Assembly (NCBI RefSeq): GCF_023330685.1
Contig: NZ_CP097128.1
Span: 3,286,001-3,350,000 of the forward strand
Direction: 5' to 3'
Source of the DNA: Conexibacter sp. DBS9H8
Lineage (GTDB): Bacteria; Actinomycetota; Thermoleophilia; Solirubrobacterales; Solirubrobacteraceae
Length of the DNA stretch: 64,000 nt
Below are positions 50,047-59,402 of the stretch, one piece after another. Within the stretch, counting starts at the first letter, position 1. Every line of letters starts with the position of its first letter. The notes under the pieces were generated by a model. That model saw nothing but the letters and a program-made list of their open reading frames with translations. It was not told where the DNA came from and did not search any database. The position numbers and the translations under genes are program-made.

Positions 50047-50448
50047 TTGTCCTGGGCACCGGATCCCGCGACGTTGGCGACCTTCGGCGACCGGGATCGT
50101 GGTGACGATCGGCAGCTTGTTTACGATCGGGCGGTGATCGGTAACCGTCCCAATCGGCCGCGTTGGCAAGGCGACTACATTCGCTGGTGGGGTGGCGCCG
50201 ATTGGGAATGGATAGCGTGCGTGAAATGCCAGCGACCGCTCACTGATCCGAAGGCAATGCGTGACGGCTTCGGTCGTGAGTGCGCCGCCGATGTGACGAC
50301 AGCGATGATTGAGAGCATCAAGCGCTCAGAGCACGATGCGTGCCAGCTCGCGCTCGACGTCCATGCGCGGGCGCAGACAACGACGAGTCCGTGGTGGACG
50401 CATCAGGCCTATCTGAAGCGGCAGCTGCTTCGGCGCCGATCCAGGTAG
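50047..50448 (+). CDS. Zinc-ribbon DUF6011-like protein
   Basis: This 133-aa protein has the four-Cys-type core CVKCQRPLTDPKAMRDGFGR, then ECAADV, which is the DUF6011-like pattern found in phage and plasmid proteins. A TTG at 50047 gives the longest form. A GTG at 50134 gives 104 aa and may be the real start. It is divergent from the CBASS operon. The function is unknown. Confidence 0.6.
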   Translation: MSWAPDPATLATFGDRDRGDDRQLVYDRAVIGNRPNRPRWQGDYIRWWGGADWEWIACVKCQRPLTDPKAMRDGFGRECAADVTTAMIESIKRSEHDACQLALDVHARAQTTTSPWWTHQAYLKRQLLRRRSR

Positions 50449-50548
50449 TCGAATCGGCAGCCCGCAACCGCTTTCAACTCGCTCGCGGTCCCGAGCGGAT
50501 GACCGCGCGGCGGCCAGCTCGTCGGCTGCGATTCAGTAGTTCTCGCCG

Positions 50549-51334
50549 CTAGCTGTAGCCAATGACGTGCCGCTCGACGTCAGCGATCGTGTCCTCGGGA
50601 ATCAGAGCTTCCGCGATTCGGTAGGCGGTGTTGAATCGGGGGTTGAAGATCCCGAGATGAGTCGGCGCCCGAAGCTCGGGATGAATCGAGTGCTTGCCCA
50701 TGAGGTAGTACATCAATACCTGCAGCGTGTGGTCGGACTTCGGCGGAGCCGCTGAGACCTTGAAGTCCCAGAGCGTGTCCGCGGTAAGGAAGTCGCCATC
50801 ACCTGTTTGGACAGTCGCGGTGTAGCCACCCTCGAACGTGAACCCATCGAGCACGATCGGCCCATATTCGTCGAAGAACGCAAGGGACCGGGTCACCATC
50901 GCGGATATGTGATCGATCGTGGTTTGATCGGGTGCGGTCGCGGCGTTCGGGTTGTAGAACTGCTGCCCCGCACGGCAGACGACGTCGAAGTTGACCAGCC
51001 AACACGCGAGGCGGATCGTTTCCTCATCCACGCGCCCGGGTGTGAGGTTTTCTAGGGCTTGTTCTGCGCGGTAGAACTCCGGAGGGCCGAGGGCTGTAGC
51101 GCCCATCAGCGAGATGCTGAACGCGTCCTGTGGTTCGGTTCCGTTCGCTAAGCGTGCGAGGTAATCAACCGCCATACCCACCAGGCCGGGAGATACGTTC
51201 TCAGTCGTGTGGTCGAGCGGCATCGGGCCATCGCCGCCCAGGAACAGAGCCTCCAGCATCTTCGGATTGATGTATCCACCCCGGGGCTGCTTGACCTCCT
51301 TGACGCGTTGGACAACGCTGGTCACCGGGCGCAT
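50549..51334 (-). CDS. PD-(D/E)XK-like protein of unknown function
   Basis: This 261-aa protein starts at ATG 51334. An N-terminal KEVKQPRGGYINPKMLEALF segment leads to a mostly helical region. A RecB-type nuclease core follows: Glu168 (FTFEGGYT), Asp181 in TGDGDFLTADTL, the D-x-K WDFKVS (190-192) and Gln205 in HTLQVLMYYLMG. The pattern predicts metal-dependent nuclease or nuclease-derived activity. It lies between the CBASS and conjugation modules on the minus strand. A TTG start at 51379 would extend it by 15 residues. Confidence 0.65.
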   Translation of the reverse strand: MRPVTSVVQRVKEVKQPRGGYINPKMLEALFLGGDGPMPLDHTTENVSPGLVGMAVDYLARLANGTEPQDAFSISLMGATALGPPEFYRAEQALENLTPGRVDEETIRLACWLVNFDVVCRAGQQFYNPNAATAPDQTTIDHISAMVTRSLAFFDEYGPIVLDGFTFEGGYTATVQTGDGDFLTADTLWDFKVSAAPPKSDHTLQVLMYYLMGKHSIHPELRAPTHLGIFNPRFNTAYRIAEALIPEDTIADVERHVIGYS

Positions 51335-51565
51335 GCTATCCGTCGACCGGCCACCGCACCCGATGAGAAACTCGCGCAACCGCCCGTGCTACCAGGCCGA
51401 TCTGGCGCCGATCCGCCGCCGAGCAGCCCACGAGCATTCTCGCCATCAGCGCGGCCACCCGGCGGCCTTCGTTTCGGCGACCACGTGCCGAGCCTGTTTG
51501 TTAGCCCCTTGCTGCGGCGACCGAAGCCGTTCTCTACCTGCGAGATCTCGACCGATGGCCGCGTT

Positions 51566-51991
51566 CTACGGGAGCTGTCTCGCCCGGGGCTGCTCGCACC
51601 CTCGATGCGCACCCAGGTGCTCCTCGAATCGCGCCCGATCCTCTTCTGGGTTGAAGGTGCTGGCGCCACCGCGGAACACCTCCCTGAAGGACGGCAGCTG
51701 TAGCAGGAGGCGGGCCTTGCCCTCGGGGTCGGTCCAGTTGGCATAGTCGAACATGCTGACCCAGGAGGCGAGCGCGGCGAGCAGCTCCACCTGGACGTCG
51801 TCTTCCCACCAGCCGCTGCGGATGCCGAGGCGGTAGCGAGTGTCGAGGTGGCCGGCGGCTGCGTAGAGCTGCTGGAACCAGTCCCAGCGTTGTGCCGGGT
51901 CGAGGCCTCGCCAGCCGGCGATCGCCACGTCGGGACCTGGGAGCAGGTCGAGGTGCTCCGCTGCGATGCCGCGCTCGCTGATCGAGGTCAC
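51566..51991 (-). CDS. Small hypothetical protein of the conjugation operon
   Basis: This 141-aa protein includes PAQRWDWFQQLYAAAGHLDT and WWEDDVQVELLAALASWVSM. It is soluble and helical, with no recognised family. Its start overlaps the stop of the coupling protein gene (51988-51991), so it is the last coupled gene of the transfer operon. A 186-base gap follows to the right edge of the nuclease-like gene. Confidence 0.6.
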   Translation of the reverse strand: MTSISERGIAAEHLDLLPGPDVAIAGWRGLDPAQRWDWFQQLYAAAGHLDTRYRLGIRSGWWEDDVQVELLAALASWVSMFDYANWTDPEGKARLLLQLPSFREVFRGGASTFNPEEDRARFEEHLGAHRGCEQPRARQLP

Positions 51992-53727
51992 GCTGCCTCC
52001 GACTGCTGACCGGCCGCGAGGTCGCGTAGCCGGCGGTCATTGAAGTACAGCCGCAGCTTGAGGATCGTGGGTCGCAGGGCGCCGTAGACGAGCAGGCCGT
52101 GCTCGGGCTTGATCAGGCGCAGCTCGTCGGCCGGCGCGAGCGGGCGGCGGCGGATCGGCGCGTCGCGCTCGGAGCGGTCCTTGACCTCCTCATCGCCTAC
52201 CAGGTCGGAGAAGTAGCGGAGCGTTTCGATGTCGGCGACGCCGGACATCAGCATGCGCGCGCGGTGGTTGTTGATCACGGTCAGCGCCTGCTGGCCGTAG
52301 CGCTCGCGGGCCTGGGCGATGTCGTGGAAGATCGAGATCAGCTGGATGTTGTGGCTGGCGGCTGTCGAGGCGATCTCCGCGAGGTTCGGGATCGGCACCG
52401 CGTTCCCGAGCTCGTCCAGGCAGACCAGGAGAGGACTCGCGAGCCGCCGCCCCGGAGAGTTGTTCGCGGTCTCGTAGGCGTGGTCCAGCAGGTCGGTGAG
52501 CAGCGCGATCAGCAACGGTCGGAGCAGCTTGGACCGGCGCGCGTCGGAGATCAGGTAGACGCTGTTGTCACCGGCGAGCAGCTGCTCGCCGGTGATCTCC
52601 GAGCCGCTCGCTGAGCGGACGACGGTCGGCGAGCGGTACGCGGACATCAGGACCTGGGCGGCGCCTTCGATCGCGCCGCGCGTCTCGCCGGCCAGCGCGG
52701 CGAACGCGAGGTGCGCGTCGAGTGCGTGGTGCGCATCGGCGCGCTCCGCCGCATCGCGAGCGTGGTCGACCAGCTCGTGCATGAGGCGGTCAAGGTCGCC
52801 GCCGCCGGCGCCGTACACCCAGCTGACCACGTCCTCCATCGTCCGTCCCGAGCGGCGGGCGACATAGAGCAGCGGCGCCATCCGCTGCTCCGCGGCCTTT
52901 GACCAGAAGCTGCCGCCCTTCACGCTGCTCATGTCCATGTCGCCTGCCGCCGCCATCCGTTGGGCGGTTTCGAGTGCTCCGTTCCAGGTTGCCGAGCTGG
53001 CGAGCGGGGACCAGGTGTGGGAGCGTCCGTGCCATAGGTCGAACGGGTCGTAGACGAGCACCTGGCCGCGGCCGGCGCGGGCGGCGAGCGTCGCGTCGAG
53101 CAGGTCGGGCTTGATCGAGACGACGATCGCCGGGCCGGGCCACTCGAGGATGTTGGGGATCGCGATGCCGGCCGACTTGCCTGACTGCGTCGGTCCGAAC
53201 ACGACAAGCGCGTGCCGATCCTCGGCCCGCAACAGGCGGCCGCCGCCACCCTGATAACCCAGCGACAGTCCGCGCGCGGCTGCGCCTGGCACGTGCTCGG
53301 ACCTCGCGAGCTGCCTGCGACGGAGCCGATCGAGGTCCCCGCCGCTGGCCCAGCGCGCACCGGTGCTCTTGCCGTCACCGCCCCAGCCGCCGTGCCGGCG
53401 CCAGAGCCGCGCCGCAAGCCACACTCCAAACCCCATGGCTATCAGTACCGGCAGGAGCGCGGTGTAGAAGCCGACGGCGCCCGGAAGCTGCGAGCGGGCG
53501 GCACGTGGGAAGGCGAGCCGCGGATCGCCGAGATGCGCGGGCAGACGAACGATCGCGTGCTGTAGCGCGCTGGCGGTCAGGTGTGGCCAGCCGCCACCGA
53601 ACAGGACGCCGGCGACCCCGGCCCATGCCCACACGGCCGCGCCGACCAGCATGGTGACCGCGGCAACGACCAGGACGGCTCGCTCGAAGCCGCCAAGCTC
53701 CCCCGTTCCACGGCTGCGCTGGTTCAC
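51988..53727 (-). CDS. Type IV secretion coupling protein (VirD4/TraG-like)
   Basis: This 579-aa protein has two N-terminal membrane helices (about residues 15-45 and 88-106), Walker A FGPTQSGKS (177-185) and Walker B LLVCLDELGN. The region around QLISIFHDIAQARERYGQQA is typical of TraG/VirD4. It brings the relaxase-DNA complex to the T4SS. The GTG at 53727 overlaps the stop of the small gene upstream (53724-53727) and is preferred to the longer frame. Confidence 0.92.
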   Translation of the reverse strand: MNQRSRGTGELGGFERAVLVVAAVTMLVGAAVWAWAGVAGVLFGGGWPHLTASALQHAIVRLPAHLGDPRLAFPRAARSQLPGAVGFYTALLPVLIAMGFGVWLAARLWRRHGGWGGDGKSTGARWASGGDLDRLRRRQLARSEHVPGAAARGLSLGYQGGGGRLLRAEDRHALVVFGPTQSGKSAGIAIPNILEWPGPAIVVSIKPDLLDATLAARAGRGQVLVYDPFDLWHGRSHTWSPLASSATWNGALETAQRMAAAGDMDMSSVKGGSFWSKAAEQRMAPLLYVARRSGRTMEDVVSWVYGAGGGDLDRLMHELVDHARDAAERADAHHALDAHLAFAALAGETRGAIEGAAQVLMSAYRSPTVVRSASGSEITGEQLLAGDNSVYLISDARRSKLLRPLLIALLTDLLDHAYETANNSPGRRLASPLLVCLDELGNAVPIPNLAEIASTAASHNIQLISIFHDIAQARERYGQQALTVINNHRARMLMSGVADIETLRYFSDLVGDEEVKDRSERDAPIRRRPLAPADELRLIKPEHGLLVYGALRPTILKLRLYFNDRRLRDLAAGQQSEAA

Positions 53728-53954
53728 GGTGATCGCTCGGCCGCGGCCTGCTCGGCGTATTCCAGCGCGCGCTCGGTCGTGTACGGGCCCGGCTGGGTGC
53801 CTGCCATCACCTCCAAGGCGTAGAGGCACATCGCCTTCACCGTCTGGTGGTCTGCGGTGGGCATCCCGTTCGGGATGATCGCCTGGTCGCCGACGACGAC
53901 CGCGACGACCTGGTCGTTGTATTCGATCTGCTGGAACTCGGTCATGCTGCTCAT
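53724..53954 (-). CDS. Small hypothetical conjugation protein
   Basis: A 76-aa protein starts at ATG 53954 (ATG 53945 is an alternative), after a GGGGGAACG-like ribosome site. It includes DQVVAVVVGDQAIIPNGMPT and a C-terminal helix. It is coupled to the coupling protein gene. No family is recognised. Confidence 0.55.
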   Translation of the reverse strand: MSSMTEFQQIEYNDQVVAVVVGDQAIIPNGMPTADHQTVKAMCLYALEVMAGTQPGPYTTERALEYAEQAAAERSP

Positions 53955-54033
53955 CGTTCCCCCGCCGACGGCAGGATCAGGCGCGGATCCCGGGTTTGGT
54001 GCAGAACGGTCACCGTCTTGTCGCACGCGTGTG

Positions 54034-54723
54034 TCATCGCATCAGGCGGTAGCCGATTCCACGAACGACCTCGAGGCGTGGCTCGGCGCCCGCCTCCTGG
54101 AGCTTGCGGTTGAGCCGATGTGCGGCGCTGTCGACGAGCCGAGGTGTGGCGCAGTCGGGATCGAATCCCCACACCTCGCGCGTGAGCTCGGCGCGGGTGA
54201 GTACCTCCGCCGGCTTGGCGCTGGCCGCTCTCAGCAGGTCGAACTCGCGGCGGGCGAGTTTGATCGGACGGTTGTTCGCCTCCACGGTGCGCGCCTTGTA
54301 GTCGATCGTGAGGTTCCCGATCCGCCGCACGGAGCGGCGCTGCTGCTCGGCGTCGAGGCGTCCGGCGAGGGCCTCGAGCCCAGCGGACACGAGCAGTGGC
54401 GAGCTCCGAGTCGGGATCGCGACGTCAGCGCCGGCGCGATACAGGCGGATCGCCGCGGTCTCGTCGACGGCGCTGACGGCGAGCACCGGCACACGAGGAT
54501 CGGCGCCGGCGATCTCTCCGACGCGCAACTCACGCAGCAGCCGAAGCGTCTCCGCGACGCCGCCGACGTCGCACAGCACCACCGCGTCCGGCTTGTCGGC
54601 GAGCTTCATCCGGGCTTGCCGGTCGGCCTGTGCGGTGTGCACGTCGTAGCCGTCGAGCGTCAGCTGGTATGCGCGCTCCCGCAGCAGCCACTCCTCGGCC
54701 TCGATGATCAGAACGGTCTGCAT
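54034..54723 (-). CDS. OmpR-type response regulator with degenerate receiver
   Basis: This 229-aa protein has an N-terminal receiver-like domain (residues 1-112) with TVLIIEAEEW and Asp52 in VVLCDVGG. The usual Lys near residue 105 is replaced (IPTRSS). The C-terminal winged helix is typical of OmpR/PhoB (residues 140-229: NRPIKLARREFDLLRAASAK, then TREVWGF). No histidine kinase gene is nearby. It may sense through interaction rather than phosphorylation and regulate the transfer operon. The start overlaps the primase stop by 16 bases (54708-54723). Confidence 0.85.
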   Translation of the reverse strand: MQTVLIIEAEEWLLRERAYQLTLDGYDVHTAQADRQARMKLADKPDAVVLCDVGGVAETLRLLRELRVGEIAGADPRVPVLAVSAVDETAAIRLYRAGADVAIPTRSSPLLVSAGLEALAGRLDAEQQRRSVRRIGNLTIDYKARTVEANNRPIKLARREFDLLRAASAKPAEVLTRAELTREVWGFDPDCATPRLVDSAAHRLNRKLQEAGAEPRLEVVRGIGYRLMR

Positions 54724-55811
54724 GCCTGCTTCTTGGCCGTGGTCGCGGTGGGATGCTCGAGTGCAGATGAGCGCGTGGGATGAGCGGTCCGACCCTGTGC
54801 GGGCAGTCGCCGATGCACGCTCGCCGGCGGGGCCTGCGGCGAGCCCAGCAGCCGGGTGGCCGGGTTGCCTTCTCTGAGCCAATCGGAGAGGTCGTAGCCG
54901 TCATCGCGGGCTGGCGCCAGGTCATGGATCGCGGCGGCGATGCCGCGACGCTCGAGATCCCCGATGATCCTGGCGGCCGCCTGCCTGCCTGCCCGGTCGC
55001 AATCCATCGCGACCACCACGGTGCGGCCGTCCAGCTGGCACGCCCACTCGGGCCGCCACGCGTTGGCGCCGGGCACGGCGATCGCCGGCAGCCCGGCCGA
55101 GCAGGCGGCGAGCAGGTCGCTGGGACCCTCGACAAGCAGCACGCGGCGTTCGCGCGTCCAGGCAGGCAGCGGCATCAGCCCCAGACGGCTTGCGCGGGCA
55201 GCGATGACCTTCGGCTGCTGCGAGCCGTCGACCCGCAGTCGCAGGAGCCCCTGTAGTTCCGCACGCCGATGTCCAGACCGGCCGGCCTCCCCGGCACACC
55301 AGATCGGCACGGTGATCCGCTCTCCGTCGAACCCGACCTCGAGGTCGACCAGGGCGCGGCGACTCCACCCCCGCTCGCGCTCGAGCCGTCGGATCAGCGC
55401 CGAGGACCGCTGCAGCCGCTCGGCCCACGCCTGTACGTGGTCGGCTGCGATCGCGAGCGCGGGAGTCGGTGCCGGATGTCGCGCCAGCGGGCGCGACGGC
55501 GCCCGTCGGGCCGGCCGCGCCGAGAGCCCGGGAGGCCGTCGGTCCGCCAACCCGAAGGCGACCAGCAGGTCCATCGCCGCGCGTGGTGTCCGATGCCGTG
55601 CGACCGCCGCGTCGTACGCACCCCCGCCGGCGCCGCAGCTGTGGCAGTTGAACGCCCCCGAGTCCAGGCTCACCGAGCAGGACGGGTTGTGGTCCTGACG
55701 GCTGTGGGCGTCGGGGTCGACGAAGCACCGGACCGGCGCCTCGGTCTGTGCCCAGCCGGGCAGCTCGATCCCGAGCGCCGCGTAGAACCCGCGCACGTCG
55801 CCGCCCGCCAT
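54708..55811 (-). CDS. DnaG-like primase (zinc finger + toprim)
   Basis: This 367-aa protein has an N-terminal zinc-ribbon region (Cys29, His41, Cys56, Cys59 in FNCHSCGAGG). A toprim domain follows with LLVEGPSDLLAACSAG and VVVAMDCDRAGRQAA. This resembles the conjugation-linked primases of actinobacterial elements. It likely primes the transferred strand in the recipient or replication of the element. Its start overlaps the upstream stop by one base (55811). The last 40 residues are basic. Confidence 0.85.
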   Translation of the reverse strand: MAGGDVRGFYAALGIELPGWAQTEAPVRCFVDPDAHSRQDHNPSCSVSLDSGAFNCHSCGAGGGAYDAAVARHRTPRAAMDLLVAFGLADRRPPGLSARPARRAPSRPLARHPAPTPALAIAADHVQAWAERLQRSSALIRRLERERGWSRRALVDLEVGFDGERITVPIWCAGEAGRSGHRRAELQGLLRLRVDGSQQPKVIAARASRLGLMPLPAWTRERRVLLVEGPSDLLAACSAGLPAIAVPGANAWRPEWACQLDGRTVVVAMDCDRAGRQAAARIIGDLERRGIAAAIHDLAPARDDGYDLSDWLREGNPATRLLGSPQAPPASVHRRLPAQGRTAHPTRSSALEHPTATTAKKQACRPF

Positions 55812-56509
55812 CAGAGGTCCACCCCGACCGGCTCTTGGAGCAGCATCGAGTGCAGCCGGCCCGCGGCGCGGTCAACGTCGCTGCGCGAAGCGACCCGCGG
55901 AGCGCACGCCATCTCCTGAACGAACGTCTGGGTCTGCTGCGGCGTTCCCTGCAACACGTACGCGCCGGCCGGCAGCCCCACGAGCTCGGAGACCGCAGTC
56001 GCCGCGGCCTCAACGTCCGCGTGGCTGTCGATACCCGGCTCCGGCCACCACAGCGCCCACGCCCCGGACGGCCCGACCGCGACGATCACCGGGGCTGGCA
56101 GCCCCCGCACGCGCCGGTCCCACAGCAGCCGCCAGTCAGGTCCGAGCAGTCGCAACTCGCGCTCCACCACGTGACGGCCGTGCGCCCAGGTGCGCCAGCG
56201 CGCCACCACTGGCTGCTCGGTCAAAGAGTCGTGCAGCCACCACGCGACGGGCCCGAGAGCCGCGGCGGCCGCCGCTTCGAGCACGCTTACGCCCAGCACT
56301 GCGAGCGCAACCCCCACGACCGCTACGAGCCCGACCACGCCAGGAAGCCGCCGCTGCGCCCGCGCCTTCGCGAGGCGACGGGCCTCGCGGCGGACTCGCG
56401 AAAACTCGCTCGCCGGCCAGGTGGGCGGCGAGCCCAGCTCGACCACAGATCCCGTGCGTCTGCCCGTCACCCAACCCGCCTCGACTCTGAGCTTGGCCGT
56501 CAGGGTCAT
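55811..56509 (-). CDS. Membrane protein of the transfer operon
   Basis: This 232-aa protein starts at ATG 56509, overlapping the VirB4 stop. A charged N-terminus is followed by two hydrophobic segments (about residues 55-85). The soluble C-terminal domain (HVVERELRLLGPDWRLLWDR, then PVIVAVGPSGAWALWW) somewhat resembles NERD domains. No function is known beyond its place in the T4SS operon. Confidence 0.6.
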   Translation of the reverse strand: MTLTAKLRVEAGWVTGRRTGSVVELGSPPTWPASEFSRVRREARRLAKARAQRRLPGVVGLVAVVGVALAVLGVSVLEAAAAAALGPVAWWLHDSLTEQPVVARWRTWAHGRHVVERELRLLGPDWRLLWDRRVRGLPAPVIVAVGPSGAWALWWPEPGIDSHADVEAAATAVSELVGLPAGAYVLQGTPQQTQTFVQEMACAPRVASRSDVDRAAGRLHSMLLQEPVGVDL

Positions 56510-57873
56510 CGCCTTACCGCCATCGCGGCGTCGGTGTTGACCAGCGGCATCTCGATCGACGACACCGCTGTTTGCACGATCTGCCGGTGTGCCCCGACCT
56601 TCCACAGCGCCTGCCCGGCCTGGAGGTGCCCGATCCGGTCGCGTTCAGTGTCCGACAGCGACAGGATCCGCGCCGCCTCCTCCAGCTCGTCGCCGTCGAG
56701 CCGGAAGATCACGAAGGTCTGGCAGTCCTGAACCAGGCCCTTGGCGAGCTTCTCGACCCGCGAACCGTCGTCCCCGGCGGCGCTGAGGTCGCTGAAGCGG
56801 TGCATCACCATGATGTTCTGCTGCCCCTCGGCCCGGGAGATCTTGTATTGGCTGGTCAGCCACTCGCCGATCCCGGGCACGGAGAACACGCGCCACGCCT
56901 CGTCGAGGACGAGGATCGTCTTCGGCGGCGGATCCCCGGCCTGCTCGGCGGCCCGCAGCCGGCGGGCGCGCGCGGCCTGCATCAGTGCGGTGCCGCAGCT
57001 CATCAGGATCCCGACGCTCTCCGAGTGATAGGTCGCCGAAAGGTCGAGCACGACCAGCTGCGCGTCGAAGTCGATCCCAGGGCTGGTCGGTCCGTCGAAC
57101 ATGCCGGCGAGATCGCCCTCGCACAACTGCCGCAGTGCCATCGCGACGTCCCTGGCCTCGGCCGCGAACGCCTCCGGTGTCGTGACCACGGCGTCGGCCA
57201 TCTCCTCACTGGGGCTGAACAGGGCGCCGACGACCTGCGGGATCGTCGGCTCCTGCCCGTCACGTGCGACGTAGTCGAGCGCGACGCCGAGCAGCCCGGG
57301 CTCGCGCTCGGACAAGGGGCGGGGCAGCACCGCGCGGGCGACCGCCCGCAGCAGCCGGTGGCGATCCTCCGGGTCGACCAGCGGGTTGAGCCTGACTCCT
57401 GACCCCGGTGCCAGGCGGATCACACTGCCGCCGACCTGCCGGGCGAGCCGTGAGTACTCGCCGCCCGGCGGATGCTCGCCCCGCAGCGGCTTGACGTCGA
57501 CGACGCACACGCTGCGCCCGAGCCCGAGCTGACGGTTCACATAGCACTTGATCAGCGTGCTCTTGCGCTTGCCGAGCAGTCCGAGCACGGTCATGTTCGG
57601 ATCGCTTACGCCGGTCAAGTCCTGTTGCGCGTAGAGCTCGAACGGGTCGTACACGAACAGGCCGCCGCCGGAGAGCACATCGCCGATCGGCACGCCCCGG
57701 GTCAACAGTGGCGAGGTCGAGTCGAACAGCCCGAGCGCGCAGGTGTGCGCGGTCGTCGCACGCATCCCGGGATAGCCGTCCGGCGCAAGCACGCGCTGCA
57801 GCAGTCCCGCCGGCCCAGCGGGGCCGGCGGGCGTGGGCTCGCCTTGAACCGGCGTTGAGAGCAGGCTTCTCAT
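56506..57873 (-). CDS. VirB4-like T4SS ATPase
   Basis: This 455-aa protein has a P-loop region GLLGKRKS (98-105) in which the invariant Gly before Lys is Arg, and a normal Walker B ILVLDEAWRVF. The HerA/VirB4 arrangement includes NIMVMHRFSDLSAAGDDGSR. It is short because in actinobacteria the N-terminal part is the separate SCO6880-like protein. The ATG at 57873 overlaps the SCO6880 stop. It powers pilus assembly and transfer. Confidence 0.85.
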   Translation of the reverse strand: MRSLLSTPVQGEPTPAGPAGPAGLLQRVLAPDGYPGMRATTAHTCALGLFDSTSPLLTRGVPIGDVLSGGGLFVYDPFELYAQQDLTGVSDPNMTVLGLLGKRKSTLIKCYVNRQLGLGRSVCVVDVKPLRGEHPPGGEYSRLARQVGGSVIRLAPGSGVRLNPLVDPEDRHRLLRAVARAVLPRPLSEREPGLLGVALDYVARDGQEPTIPQVVGALFSPSEEMADAVVTTPEAFAAEARDVAMALRQLCEGDLAGMFDGPTSPGIDFDAQLVVLDLSATYHSESVGILMSCGTALMQAARARRLRAAEQAGDPPPKTILVLDEAWRVFSVPGIGEWLTSQYKISRAEGQQNIMVMHRFSDLSAAGDDGSRVEKLAKGLVQDCQTFVIFRLDGDELEEAARILSLSDTERDRIGHLQAGQALWKVGAHRQIVQTAVSSIEMPLVNTDAAMAVRR

Positions 57874-59402
57874 CGCAGCCCCCGGCACAGCGGAAGGCAC
57901 CAGGTGAATGCGCGCTCCTGCTCGCCGTAGAGGCGGGTGGGGAGCATGAAGGACCGGGTGCAGGCCGACTCGATCTGCCGGACCGCATGCTCGAGCTGGT
58001 CCTCGTCGCCAGCGGGTACCGACGCGCAGATGTAGGCCTCCCACCGCCACGAGCTCAGGCCGGCGGCGATCTCGCGCTCCTCCCGGTCGCCCTGCTCCGC
58101 CCGGGCACGATGCTCGGAGGTTTCGATCTGGCGCATCTTCGCCCGGGTCTGCGCCGCCGCCTCGTCTGAGACGCGGCGCCGCTCCGCCTCGCGCATCGCC
58201 CGCCCGGTCGGGATCGGCTCCAGCACGATCGCGATCGTGTGCACCGGCAGATCCGGCCGCAGCGTCAGCGGCTGCATGAACCCGGCGGTCACCGGCACCT
58301 TCGGCCACTCCTGGATGTGCCAGACGACGTGGTCGGCGGAGTCGGCCCGGTAGCGGTCGCGGAAGTCGACGGTCGACCCCGGCCATGCATGCGCCGGCTC
58401 GAGGCCCGCCTGGGCGGGGGCGAGCAGATCGCGCCGGTCTCTGAGCAGCCGCCCGAACGGGTCGAAGCTGTCCTTGATCATCCGCGCAAGCGCCCTGGGG
58501 GTCAGCGCCCCGTCAACCGACTTGATCGTGATCTCCGCGGCCTCCAGGTGCCGGGCGACCTGGTCCAGCTGGTCGACCGCCTGCGCGCCCGCGTACTCGC
58601 GCTGCTCGACCTCGCTCAGCCGCCGCCGCGCCGACCGCGACAGCCCTGCTGCCGGCAGCTGCATGGCGACGAACACCTCGTGCTCACGCGCAAGCTCCTG
58701 GCCGTTGTCGATCACCTCGAACATCGCGCGGACCGAGGCACTGTCCATCCGCCCGCCGGACTGCTCCTTCAGGTACGCGGCCAGCTCGTTGCTGCTGCGC
58801 GGCACCGTGCGCTTGATCAGCATCAGCCGCTGCACCGGTGAGCCGTCGCCGGCCAGCTCGTTCTGCAGCGCGCCGAACGACGCCAGCCGCCGCTCCTGGT
58901 CGGCGTCTGAGAGCAGCCCGAACGACCGCAACCGCACGCGCAGCACCGCGCACAGCGTCCGCTGCCGGCGGTCGAACACCAGTCCCACCTCACCGCCAGG
59001 CCGCCGCGCTGAGATCACCTCGACGCCCTGAAGCGGCGCCGGCAGCGCGAGCGGGTATTGCAGCTCGCCAGCGCGTCCGACTCTCACACCGGTGCCAACC
59101 GCCGGTGAGCTCCAGCGCGTCCCGCCAAGGACCGCACGGGTGAGGTAGGTGAGGTGTACCGGGGCCCACTGCGCCATCGTGCGGTTCGCGACCGGCCAGA
59201 ACCCCGCGACGACGCCGGCCACCGCGATCGCCCCTGCCAGGATCAGCGCCAGCACAGAATGGCTGCTGGCCAGCAGCCCGATCGCCGCGATCGCGCCAGC
59301 CCCGACCGTTCCCGCTTGGATGGCGGTGATGTACCCGAACAGCCCGCGTGTTGAGCGCGGACCGAGCCGATAGGTCTGTCGCTGCTGCTCACTCGTCGCC
59401 AC
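57870..59402 (-). CDS. SCO6880-like T4SS protein
   Basis: This 510-aa protein starts at GTG 59402, seven bases after GAGGAGG. Two N-terminal membrane helices (FGYITAIQAGTVGAGAIAAI, then VLALILAGAIAVAGVVAGF) precede a long cytoplasmic VirB4-N-terminal-like part. That part includes MEVIDNGQELAREHEVFVAM-type segments. SCO6880-like proteins pair with VirB4 in actinobacterial conjugation. The start overlaps the upstream VirB6-like stop. Confidence 0.85.
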   Translation of the reverse strand: MATSEQQRQTYRLGPRSTRGLFGYITAIQAGTVGAGAIAAIGLLASSHSVLALILAGAIAVAGVVAGFWPVANRTMAQWAPVHLTYLTRAVLGGTRWSSPAVGTGVRVGRAGELQYPLALPAPLQGVEVISARRPGGEVGLVFDRRQRTLCAVLRVRLRSFGLLSDADQERRLASFGALQNELAGDGSPVQRLMLIKRTVPRSSNELAAYLKEQSGGRMDSASVRAMFEVIDNGQELAREHEVFVAMQLPAAGLSRSARRRLSEVEQREYAGAQAVDQLDQVARHLEAAEITIKSVDGALTPRALARMIKDSFDPFGRLLRDRRDLLAPAQAGLEPAHAWPGSTVDFRDRYRADSADHVVWHIQEWPKVPVTAGFMQPLTLRPDLPVHTIAIVLEPIPTGRAMREAERRRVSDEAAAQTRAKMRQIETSEHRARAEQGDREEREIAAGLSSWRWEAYICASVPAGDEDQLEHAVRQIESACTRSFMLPTRLYGEQERAFTWCLPLCRGLR

